Both the position numbers and the translations under genes were made by a program. Below, piece by piece: positions 18,869 through 26,996 of a stretch of DNA of 64,000 nucleotides. The notes beneath the pieces are model-generated. The model ran no database searches. It had not been told where the DNA came from and saw only the letters and a list, made by a program, of their open reading frames with translations. Location of the stretch: contig CAWHPS010000075.1 of the NCBI GenBank assembly GCA_963831235.1, positions 5,302 to 69,301 on the forward strand. The letters run 5' to 3'. Position 1 is the stretch's first letter. Each line of letters begins with the position of its first letter. The DNA is from CAWHPS01 sp963831235 (GTDB lineage: Bacteria; Fibrobacterota; OXYB2-FULL-49-7; JAEUSG01).

Positions 18869-19740
18869 TGATCAAAAACCGTAAACCCGCCTGGCTTAGA
18901 AAAAGATTGTCAAGTAGTGGAGAATCTATTCGTGTGTCGCGCCTTTTAAGCGACAATGGCCTTGACACCGTATGCCGCGGGGCCAAATGCCCGAACATAT
19001 TCGAATGCTTCGACAGAGGTACGGCAACATTCCTGATTATGGGAGACAAATGCACACGAAATTGCGGTTTTTGCGCTATGTCAAATGCGTTCACCGGAAC
19101 TCCCATGTCGGGATTCGCACAGCCTTCTTATGATGAACCGGAAAGGGTCGCGGAAGCAATAAAAAAACTCGGACTCAAACATGCGGTCATAACCTCGGTT
19201 ACCCGTGATGACCTGCCAGACGGCGGCGCCCGCCACTTCGCAAACACGATAATTGCGATACAGAAGCAAAATCCCGGGACAACCGTTGAAATCCTGACCC
19301 CTGATTTTAATGGTGACTTTTCCGTTCTTTCGGCCTTTAAAAATGCGGCGCCTGATATATTCAATCATAACCTTGAAACAGTGCCAAGACTTTATTCCAT
19401 TCGTCCAGGCGCTTCATATAATAAATCACTCTCTCTCTTATTGACTTTTAAGGAGCTCTTTCCGAGTGTTCTGACAAAATCAGGCATTATGGCAGGGCTT
19501 GGCGAAACACAGGATGAAATTCTCTCCGTGCTCAGGGATTTGCGTGAAAACAAATGCGATTACATAACCATAGGTCAATACCTGAACCCGTCTGAAAGGC
19601 ACGAGCCCATAAAAGAATACATTCCACCGGAGAGGTTCGCCTTTTACAAGGAGTTCGCTGAATCATTGGGTTTCAAGGCTGTTTCATGCGGGCCTTATGT
19701 GCGCAGTTCATACATGGCGGAAGAAATGATGGCTGTTTAA
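18868..19740 (+). CDS. lipA: Lipoyl synthase
   Basis: 290 residues. Radical SAM enzyme inserting two sulfurs into protein-bound octanoate. Both iron-sulfur clusters are recognisable: the radical cluster motif CTRNCGFC (CX3CX2C) near residue 55 and the auxiliary cluster cysteines in CRGAKCPNIFEC near 33. The conserved serine ligand is in VRSSY at the end. No lipB or lplA is adjacent. Confidence 0.96.
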   Translation: MIKNRKPAWLRKRLSSSGESIRVSRLLSDNGLDTVCRGAKCPNIFECFDRGTATFLIMGDKCTRNCGFCAMSNAFTGTPMSGFAQPSYDEPERVAEAIKKLGLKHAVITSVTRDDLPDGGARHFANTIIAIQKQNPGTTVEILTPDFNGDFSVLSAFKNAAPDIFNHNLETVPRLYSIRPGASYNKSLSLLLTFKELFPSVLTKSGIMAGLGETQDEILSVLRDLRENKCDYITIGQYLNPSERHEPIKEYIPPERFAFYKEFAESLGFKAVSCGPYVRSSYMAEEMMAV

Positions 19741-19814
19741 ATAATAAATTTACCATAATGCATTGAAAAATGATATTTTATGAATAACAATAACACAATC
19801 CACAGGAGATTACC

Positions 19815-20132
19815 ATGAACGTCCAATTTACCGCACGGCATTTCCATGCCTCAGATGCCCTGAAACAGGATGTCACTGCCCGGGCCGAAGACCTGATCCG
19901 TTATTACGAAAACATCACCTCCGCCCATGTTATACTTGACGCGGAGGATGATATCCGTAAAAAAGCAGAGATTGTCCTTAATACAAAGCAAAAAAGCATA
20001 ACAGGCAAGGCAACTGACGAAAAAATGGGCATGGCAATCGACAATGCATTCGAAAAGGTAGAACGCCAGCTGAAAAAGCTTAACCAGAAAGTCAAAGGTC
20101 ATAAGGAAAAAGGGCTTAAGGAAAACCTTTGA
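19815..20132 (+). CDS. hpf: Ribosome hibernation promoting factor (short HPF/RaiA type)
   Basis: 105 residues, preceded by CAGGAG. N-terminal MNVQFTARHFHASDALKQDVTAR fits the S30AE fold; basic C-terminal tail. Binds the 30S subunit to inactivate ribosomes in starvation. The gene follows rpoN/lipA and precedes hprK, as in the rpoN-hpf-ptsN neighbourhoods of proteobacteria. It is the short form without the C-terminal dimerisation domain. Confidence 0.93.
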   Translation: MNVQFTARHFHASDALKQDVTARAEDLIRYYENITSAHVILDAEDDIRKKAEIVLNTKQKSITGKATDEKMGMAIDNAFEKVERQLKKLNQKVKGHKEKGLKENL

Positions 20133-20172
20133 TGAGTCCTGTCTTTTGATTTTTTAAGGAAAAGAGGATCTG

Positions 20173-21159
20173 TTGTCGGAAAGTACTGATTTTTCTCTAA
20201 GCAATAAAAAACAGAGCATTACAGTCCAGGATCTCTTTGAAACAAACAAAGAAGATTTCCAGATTACCCTTTTGTCAGGAAAGGGTTCCCTTAAAAGGAC
20301 CGTTACGACCCACGAGATCCATTTTCCAGGACTTGCATTATCCGGCTTTCTGTATCATTTCCATCACAATAAAATCCAGTTTATTGCGGACATGGAATGG
20401 CACTATCTAAATTCGCTTAAACCAAAAGAGAGGGCCATATCCGTTGACCGTCTTTTTGAAAACCCCATTCCAGCGGTGGTTATAACAAGCGCCCGCAAAC
20501 CCCACCCTGAACTTCTTCAAAGCGCAAAGAGACACGGCGTGCCGATGTATCAGACAGCTCTTAGTTCCGGTGATGCTTCCAGGCGCATTTCGCTCTTCCT
20601 CGAAGATTATTTTGCGCCAAAGCTCACGCTCCATGCAAGTCTTGTTGATGTTTATGGAATCGGCATGCTTTACACCGGGAAAAGCGGCATAGGCAAAAGC
20701 GAATGCGCGCTTGATTTGGTTGAGCGCGGCCACAGGCTTGTTGCGGACGACATATTAACAATCACCAGAAAAAACGATAGCCTGATAGGTGCAAGCAACC
20801 CCCTCATAGGCCACCACATGGAAATCAGGGGCATAGGAATAATCAATATACAGCAGCTTTTCGGAATAAGGGCCATACGCCTCGACAAAAAGATCGAAGT
20901 TATTGTCGAGCTTGTTGAATGGGACCCCAAGACAAACTACGAGCGCCTGGGACTTACCGAGCACACAACCGACATCCTCGGCATCAAAGTCGATAAGGTT
21001 TCAATACCCATATTCCCGGGCAAGAACATAACCGTGATATCCGAGGTCATTGCCATGAACATGCTGCTGAAATATAACGGCGTCAATACCGCACAGGACT
21101 TCAACAGGAAGCTGATTGACACCCTTCAGACAAAAAGACAGCAGCGACTCAAGGAGTAA
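20173..21159 (+). CDS. hprK: HPr kinase/phosphorylase
   Basis: 328 residues, TTG start with GAGG upstream. Phosphorylates and dephosphorylates Ser46 of HPr. Walker A TGKSGIGKS at ~168-176, followed by the family-specific DLVERGHRLVADD; HprK signature near MEIRGIGIINIQQLFG; NYERLGL near the end. The N-terminal half is the usual regulatory domain. Its substrate HPr is two genes downstream. Confidence 0.95.
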   Translation: MSESTDFSLSNKKQSITVQDLFETNKEDFQITLLSGKGSLKRTVTTHEIHFPGLALSGFLYHFHHNKIQFIADMEWHYLNSLKPKERAISVDRLFENPIPAVVITSARKPHPELLQSAKRHGVPMYQTALSSGDASRRISLFLEDYFAPKLTLHASLVDVYGIGMLYTGKSGIGKSECALDLVERGHRLVADDILTITRKNDSLIGASNPLIGHHMEIRGIGIINIQQLFGIRAIRLDKKIEVIVELVEWDPKTNYERLGLTEHTTDILGIKVDKVSIPIFPGKNITVISEVIAMNMLLKYNGVNTAQDFNRKLIDTLQTKRQQRLKE

Positions 21160-21165
21160 AGTTAT

Positions 21166-22074
21166 ATGCGCACAAAAAGAACCGATTTTGTGGTTGGATT
21201 CGTGATTACGATCTCCATTGCCATACTTATATTCGGGATAATCTATCTTAAGGAATACAGTATCGGAAAAAAGACCCAGATGGTCTATGCACTGTTTGAT
21301 GATATCGGGACACTCACCGAGGGTGATCCCGTGAAAATAAACGGTGTAAAGATGGGCAAGGTGGCCACGCGCGAGCTCAAGGGCAATAAGGTCCTCGTGG
21401 GCATGGAAATAGACGCGAGCGTTATGATTCCGTCCGACTCTCGCGTTACGATCCAAAACGTGGGCCTTATGGGAGAGCGGATGATCGGTTTCCGCCTTGG
21501 CAATTCGCAAACACCCATAAACCCTGACACCCCGCTTCCCGGTTATTTCGACAGCGGTGTTGCCGAAGCCATGGGCATGCTTGGCGATGTTTTTGTGGAT
21601 GCAAAAGACCTTGTGCTTCAAATCCGCAAATTGATGGACGAAACCGTTGCAAACGAGGAATTCCTTAAGACATTTAAAAACGTCACGGAACGGCTTGACC
21701 GGCTTACCATAGCCATTGATAGGATGGTTGCCGGAAACGAGGCCACGGTAAATTCAATAATAAAAGATGTAAATGTCACAACGTCCGAACTCAAAGGCTT
21801 TGTTAACGGCAATATGGGCAAGATGGACACCATTGTTTCAAATGTTTCAACCGCTTCGGAAAGGGCCAAGGTTTTATCAATAAAAGCTGAAGATATAACA
21901 AAAAAGATCGATGTGCTTCTTGCCAAGCTCAACAGTGATGACGGCACATTGAACCGTATTCTTAAGGATAAGGAGCTTTATTCCTTGCTTAAAAGCACGA
22001 TTACCGAAGCTGACTCCCTACTTAAATCAATAAATAAAACAGGAAAAATAAAAGTAAAACTGTTCGGTAACTGA
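21166..22074 (+). CDS. MCE-domain protein (second MlaD-like)
   Basis: 302 residues, AAGGAG upstream of the ATG. One N-terminal membrane segment (~9-27), MCE domain (~38-115, with DPVKINGVKMGKV), then a long helical tail with heptad-like repeats. It sits between hprK and ptsH without its own permease or ATPase and may use the ones at 3462-5400 or another set outside the window. Periplasmic lipid transport is the family role. Confidence 0.9.
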   Translation: MRTKRTDFVVGFVITISIAILIFGIIYLKEYSIGKKTQMVYALFDDIGTLTEGDPVKINGVKMGKVATRELKGNKVLVGMEIDASVMIPSDSRVTIQNVGLMGERMIGFRLGNSQTPINPDTPLPGYFDSGVAEAMGMLGDVFVDAKDLVLQIRKLMDETVANEEFLKTFKNVTERLDRLTIAIDRMVAGNEATVNSIIKDVNVTTSELKGFVNGNMGKMDTIVSNVSTASERAKVLSIKAEDITKKIDVLLAKLNSDDGTLNRILKDKELYSLLKSTITEADSLLKSINKTGKIKVKLFGN

Positions 22075-22091
22075 CACAGGCGGGCAAACAA

Positions 22092-22370
22092 ATGATAGAA
22101 CGAGAAGTAGTCATTAAAAACAAATACGGTCTGCATGCCAGGCCGTCTGCGGCTTTTGTACAGGCCGCAAGCCAGTTCACCTCAGACATCACACTCATAA
22201 ACGAAGACAAAATCGCAAACGGCAAGAGTATCATAAGCCTTATGGTGCTTGCTGCCGAATGCGGGGCAAAAATCCTTCTTCGTGCAAGCGGAAACGATGA
22301 AAAGGAGGCAATAGACTTTCTAATCAAATTAGTGAACAACAAGTTTAACATCAAAGAAGAAGACCTTTAG
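22092..22370 (+). CDS. ptsH: Phosphocarrier protein HPr
   Basis: 92 residues. His15 in GLHARPSA accepts phosphate from Enzyme I; Ser46 in NGKSIISLMVL is the HprK target. Both sites intact, so it can serve in phosphotransfer and in regulation. Directly followed by ptsI (6-bp gap). Confidence 0.96.
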   Translation: MIEREVVIKNKYGLHARPSAAFVQAASQFTSDITLINEDKIANGKSIISLMVLAAECGAKILLRASGNDEKEAIDFLIKLVNNKFNIKEEDL

Positions 22371-22376
22371 GCCCCA

Positions 22377-24152
22377 ATGCATATTCTTGACGGCATCCCT
22401 GTTTCACCCGGTATTTCAATTGGACGACTCCAGATAATCCAGCAGGAAGAACACATAATCCGTGAAGTCCATCTTTCCGGACCTGATAAAATCCGGCGTG
22501 AAATAAAACAGTTCAAGACCGCGCTTAAGCGTACAAAGAAGGAACTTTCATCAATACAGAAAGTACTCAAGAAACATCTCGGAGTTTCCGAGACAGGGAT
22601 TCTTGACGCGCAGATGCATTTATTATCGGATATTTCCATAATCGACAAGACCATCCAGTGTGTTGTAAAAGAAAAGAGGAACGCGGCCTTTATTTTCAAG
22701 CGTACTGTCGAAGAGGCGTTGTCGGCATTGGAATCGGTCAAAGACAAGTATTTGAGCGAACGCACATTTGAAATTCGCGACATATACCACAGGGTCTTAA
22801 ACCATCTGCTTGAAGATTTTGCGGACGGCGCTGAATCAATATCCTTTGACGATAAAATGATCCTTGCTGCAAGATCTCTGCCGCCCTATGAGTTCATCCA
22901 TTTTGAGCGCGGAAATATCCTCGGTGTGGCGACAGAGGTGGGCGGTGCGACATCGCACTTTTCCATAATCGCAAGAGCCCTTGATATTCCGGCTGTAGTC
23001 GGGTGCGAAGATCTGATGCAGCATGCAAAGACCGGAAACCGGATAATAATCGACGGTATAAAAGGGAAGGTTATTTTAAACCCCGACCCAGACACGCTCG
23101 AAAAATACGAAAAGATTCGCGCTCGTTTTCTGGAACAGGAACGCCAGCTTCTTGCACTTAAGGATCTGAAGTCCGTAACCGTTGACGGCAAGCTTATTGA
23201 TATAGCGGCTAACATTGAATTGCCTTCTGAAATAACCGCAGTACTTGACCACGGTTGCAGGAACATAGGTCTCTCGCGCACTGAATTTTTATTCATGCTA
23301 AAAAACAAACCCCCTACAGAAGAAGAGCAGTATGTCACATACCGTAATTATCTTGAAAAAATGAAACCGGGTTACGTGATAATCCGAACACTCGACATAG
23401 GCGGCGACAAACTTGCGCTACCCGGGCTTCACGATGTGACCGAGGCCAACCCCGCCATGGGACTTCGCGCAATCAGGCTCTGCCTGGAGGAAAAGGACCT
23501 TTTCAGAACACAGCTTCGCGCCATACTTCGATCCTCAGTCCACGGCAATCTTAAAATCATGTTCCCCATGATATCCTCACTTGAAGAACTCAGGATGACG
23601 CTTGATTTCTACCGTAAAGTCAAGAAAGAACTTCTGGAAGAACAGGTACCCATTTCGCCATCGATAGATGTGGGCATAATGATAGAGGTCCCTGCCGCGG
23701 CCCTTGCAGCGGAAAGTCTTGCGAAGGAGGTAGATTTCTTCTCAATCGGGACAAATGATCTTGCTCAATTCATGTTAGCAGTGGATCGCGGTAACAAAAA
23801 ACTGGCCCATCTTTATGACACGCTACACCCTTCACTTTTACGTATAATAAAACATACTGTCGATGCTGCGCACAGGGCCGGAATATGGGTGGGTGTTTGC
23901 GGAGAAATGGCAGGGGATCCCCTTTCATCACTTATCCTTCTTGGAATGGGCATTGACGAACTCTCAATGAATTCAACGTCTGTCCTTGAAATCAAGAAGA
24001 TTATAAGGTCCATTACTTTCGATGAAATGCGCGCACTTATGGAACAGGTCCTTATGCTTGAAACCTCAAAGCAGATTAGATTATTTTTCCAAAAGGAATT
24101 CAGGAAAAAAATCCTCCTTTCAAGGAAATTAAAATTTTTGCCATTGCCTTAA
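22377..24152 (+). CDS. ptsI: PTS Enzyme I (phosphoenolpyruvate-protein phosphotransferase)
   Basis: 591 residues. Active-site His194 lies in GGATSHFSIIARAL. The C-terminal PEP-binding barrel has RTEFLFM, RTLDIGGDK, IGTNDLAQFMLAVDR and the catalytic Cys in VCGEMAGD. Transfers phosphate from PEP to HPr. No sugar-specific EII gene is in the window, so the pair may act as a regulatory relay with HprK. Confidence 0.96.
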   Translation: MHILDGIPVSPGISIGRLQIIQQEEHIIREVHLSGPDKIRREIKQFKTALKRTKKELSSIQKVLKKHLGVSETGILDAQMHLLSDISIIDKTIQCVVKEKRNAAFIFKRTVEEALSALESVKDKYLSERTFEIRDIYHRVLNHLLEDFADGAESISFDDKMILAARSLPPYEFIHFERGNILGVATEVGGATSHFSIIARALDIPAVVGCEDLMQHAKTGNRIIIDGIKGKVILNPDPDTLEKYEKIRARFLEQERQLLALKDLKSVTVDGKLIDIAANIELPSEITAVLDHGCRNIGLSRTEFLFMLKNKPPTEEEQYVTYRNYLEKMKPGYVIIRTLDIGGDKLALPGLHDVTEANPAMGLRAIRLCLEEKDLFRTQLRAILRSSVHGNLKIMFPMISSLEELRMTLDFYRKVKKELLEEQVPISPSIDVGIMIEVPAAALAAESLAKEVDFFSIGTNDLAQFMLAVDRGNKKLAHLYDTLHPSLLRIIKHTVDAAHRAGIWVGVCGEMAGDPLSSLILLGMGIDELSMNSTSVLEIKKIIRSITFDEMRALMEQVLMLETSKQIRLFFQKEFRKKILLSRKLKFLPLP

Positions 24153-24179
24153 TGGCATAATGCAAAAAGATGCAATAAC

Positions 24180-25487
24180 ATGAACTCTCGTAAAATAAAT
24201 ATAGGCATCGTGGGCTTGGGTACAGTGGGCCTTGGTACTGCGAAAATCCTTCTTAAGGAACGCGAACGACTCAAAAAACAGACCGGAATCGACTGTGAAC
24301 TTTTGCAGATAGCAGATATCCGCGACAATATTGAAAAATCACTTCCCTCATTTCCAGAAACAGGGTTTGTAAAAGACTATAAACAGCTTGTAACCAATCC
24401 GGAAATAAATATTGTTGTCGAGCTTGTGGGCGGGACTACAATAGCAAAGGATGTAATTTTATCCGCTTTGAAAAACAACAAACATGTTGTGACAGCAAAC
24501 AAAGCGCTTCTTGCGGAAAAAGGAAATGAAATTTTCTCTGTTGCAAAAGAAAATAATGTGGTCGTGGGGTTCGAGGCTACTGTATGCGGAGGCATTCCGG
24601 TTATCCGCGCACTAAAGGAAGGGCTGCCTGCCAACCGTATCCAATCAATTTACGGTATACTTAACGGGACCGCAAATTATATTCTCACCAAAATGCGCAT
24701 TGAAGGACGCGACTTTGCATCAGCCCTGAAAGAAGCCCAGCGCAAGGGCTTTGCGGAACAGGACCCCACTTATGACATCGAAGGAGTTGATTCAGCCAAC
24801 AAACTCGCCATACTTGCGTCGCTTGCTTTCGGTAAATTCTTTTCGTGGCGTGATGTGCATATTGAAGGCATAACAGGCATAACAGATCTTGATATAAAAT
24901 ACGCAGATGACATGGGTTTTTACATAAAGCTTCTCGCGCTTGCCCGCATGACAGACAAAAACATACCCTACCTTTCGGTTGCCCCAACACTGATTCCCAA
25001 AAACACAATACTTGCAGGGGTCAACCACGAATATAACGGTGTGGTCATACAGGGCGATTCAACCGGCCACGTTCTTTTTACCGGCAAAGGGGCAGGTGGA
25101 GCGCCCACGGGTTCAGCGGTTGTAAGCGATATACTTCATATAGGTATGTATGGTTCGCTAGAAAAGGATTATTGCGATTTTGTAAAGGATAGCGTGCATG
25201 GAGAAGTCCTGCCCATAGATCGTTTTGAGGCAGAGTTCTACATTAGGCTAAAGGCACACGATCGTCCGGGCGTTATGTCAAAGGTTTCCGGTATTTTTGG
25301 AAACGAAAACATAAGCATAGGCGGTCTTATGCAGAAAGAGAACACCAGAGATGGCGACGCAATAGTCGTCATGCGCACACATAAAACAACGTTCAGTTCG
25401 ATTAGGAATGCGATACAGCAGGTAAACGCGCTCGACATTATTACTGAAAAAGCCGTTCCTGTCAGGATTATAACTCAAATCATCTAA
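24180..25487 (+). CDS. hom: Homoserine dehydrogenase
   Basis: 435 residues. N-terminal NAD(P)-binding GLGTVGLGTAKIL; catalytic domain with GILNGTANYILTKM and the DIEGVDSANKLAILA signature; C-terminal ACT regulatory domain (~350-430, RPGVMSKVSGIFGNENISI). Reduces aspartate semialdehyde to homoserine for threonine and methionine synthesis. Next to lysC of the same pathway. Confidence 0.95.
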   Translation: MNSRKINIGIVGLGTVGLGTAKILLKERERLKKQTGIDCELLQIADIRDNIEKSLPSFPETGFVKDYKQLVTNPEINIVVELVGGTTIAKDVILSALKNNKHVVTANKALLAEKGNEIFSVAKENNVVVGFEATVCGGIPVIRALKEGLPANRIQSIYGILNGTANYILTKMRIEGRDFASALKEAQRKGFAEQDPTYDIEGVDSANKLAILASLAFGKFFSWRDVHIEGITGITDLDIKYADDMGFYIKLLALARMTDKNIPYLSVAPTLIPKNTILAGVNHEYNGVVIQGDSTGHVLFTGKGAGGAPTGSAVVSDILHIGMYGSLEKDYCDFVKDSVHGEVLPIDRFEAEFYIRLKAHDRPGVMSKVSGIFGNENISIGGLMQKENTRDGDAIVVMRTHKTTFSSIRNAIQQVNALDIITEKAVPVRIITQII

Positions 25488-25511
25488 AGATAACAAAAGG
25501 AGAGTGACTGT

Positions 25512-26732
25512 TTGAAACTCATTGTACAAAAATACGGCGGGTCCTCTGTTGCCACTTCAGAGAAGATTAGAAAAATCGCCGATAAGGTAAAAAGAAGGGT
25601 GGACAGCGGCTACAAACTTGTGGTTGTCCTTTCCGCAATGGGAAAGACCACGGACAATCTTATCGCCCTTTCAGAAGAGATTACAAAAAACCCGTCAGCC
25701 CGTGAAATGGACATGCTCCTTTCAACCGGCGAGCAGGTGACAATCGCGCTTTTTTCAATAGCCCTTCTTGAGCTTGGGGTAAAAGCCGTGTCCTTAACCG
25801 GTCAGCAGGCGGGCATAGTGACTGATTCAGTGCACCGCAAAGCCAAAATTGTTTCAATAGATTCAGCGCGGCTGTTCCATGAATTTGAAACACAGGATGT
25901 GGTGGTGGTGGCCGGTTTCCAGGGCGTAAACGAGGAGAACGACATATCCACTCTCGGACGCGGCGGTTCAGACCTTTCAGCAGTTGCAATTGCCGCAGCG
26001 CTCAAAACCGAATGTTGTGAAATTTATACTGATGTTGACGGTGTATTCACAACAGATCCAAGGGTGGAACCAAAAGCCAAACATATTCCTGAAATAAGCT
26101 TTGATGAAATGCTCGAACTCGCGAGTTCGGGTTCCAAGGTAATGCAGGCCCGTTCAATAGAGTGCGGCAAAAAATACAACATGCCCATATGGGTCAAAAA
26201 CACATTCAGCGATGATCCCAATAACGGTACGCTTATAAAAGAGGAGAACGAAAAAATGGAAAAAGTAATCATACGAGGAATTGCTCTTGACAAAAAAGAG
26301 GCGAAGGTGACATTCAAAGCCGTACCGGACAAACCAGGCGTTGCTGCAAAGATTTTTACGGCCATCGGCGATAAAAGCATCAATGTCGATATGATTGTCC
26401 AGAACAGCAGCAGCCACGGCAATACGGATGTTTCGTTCACTGCGCCAAAAGAGGACCTGTCTGTAATGATGGTTACAGCAAAGGAAATTTCATCAGTTAT
26501 CGGATCAGGAGAGGTTGATATAAATCCGTCCATTGCCAAGGTCTCTGTGGTGGGAATAGGCATGCGCAGCCATGCAGGAGTTGCAAGCAAGATGTTCAAG
26601 GTACTTGCTGACAACAACATTAATATTGATATGATCACAACATCTGAAATAAAAATATCGGTTGTTGTCCACGAAAAGGACGGTGAAAAAGCGGTTCGCG
26701 CCCTACATGATGCGTTTGAACTGGACAAGTAA
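25512..26732 (+). CDS. lysC: Aspartate kinase
   Basis: 406 residues, TTG start with AGGAGAG upstream. Kinase start KYGGSSVATSEKI; GRGGSDLSAVAIA; two C-terminal ACT domains (~265-400, with KPGVAAKIF and SHAGVASKMF) that sense end products. First step of the lysine/threonine/methionine pathway. Last gene of the long plus-strand run. Confidence 0.96.
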   Translation: MKLIVQKYGGSSVATSEKIRKIADKVKRRVDSGYKLVVVLSAMGKTTDNLIALSEEITKNPSAREMDMLLSTGEQVTIALFSIALLELGVKAVSLTGQQAGIVTDSVHRKAKIVSIDSARLFHEFETQDVVVVAGFQGVNEENDISTLGRGGSDLSAVAIAAALKTECCEIYTDVDGVFTTDPRVEPKAKHIPEISFDEMLELASSGSKVMQARSIECGKKYNMPIWVKNTFSDDPNNGTLIKEENEKMEKVIIRGIALDKKEAKVTFKAVPDKPGVAAKIFTAIGDKSINVDMIVQNSSSHGNTDVSFTAPKEDLSVMMVTAKEISSVIGSGEVDINPSIAKVSVVGIGMRSHAGVASKMFKVLADNNINIDMITTSEIKISVVVHEKDGEKAVRALHDAFELDK

Positions 26733-26757
26733 AATAAAAAAGTTTCGATCCATTCTC

Positions 26758-26785
26758 TTGACTTGAACCGTTGTGTTGTGATAAT
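26758..26785 (+). promoter_or_regulatory. Candidate sigma-70 promoter
   Basis: TTGACT (26758-26763) and GATAAT (26780-26785) are separated by 16 bp, close to consensus. It lies after lysC and about 80 bp before the small membrane peptide, so would drive that peptide and the sensor kinase behind it. Confidence 0.45.
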
Positions 26786-26865
26786 TTAAGTGTATCACAT
26801 CAAAACACGGAAACCGGATGATTTTACGCAACGATTCCCCCTGTAATTTGTAAGGAGAAAAAAGT

Positions 26866-26967
26866 ATGGCACGATTAAAAAATATTGCTATATTCGGTGT
26901 AATCATTGCCGCACTGGCCGCCATTTTTTATGCCATTTATAAAAAATTCCTGAGTAAAAACAACTGA
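26866..26967 (+). CDS. 33-residue single-span membrane peptide
   Basis: Starts MARLKNIAIFGVII and ends FYAIYKKFLSKNN, with one hydrophobic stretch (~7-24) between basic ends. A strong ribosome binding site AAGGAG lies 8-10 bp upstream and a candidate promoter further up, which support real translation. It ends 29 bp before a membrane sensor kinase. No family recognised; it could tune the kinase or act alone. Confidence 0.55.
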   Translation: MARLKNIAIFGVIIAALAAIFYAIYKKFLSKNN

Positions 26968-26996
26968 TCCTGATTTAATTAATAAGGAGTTTAATC

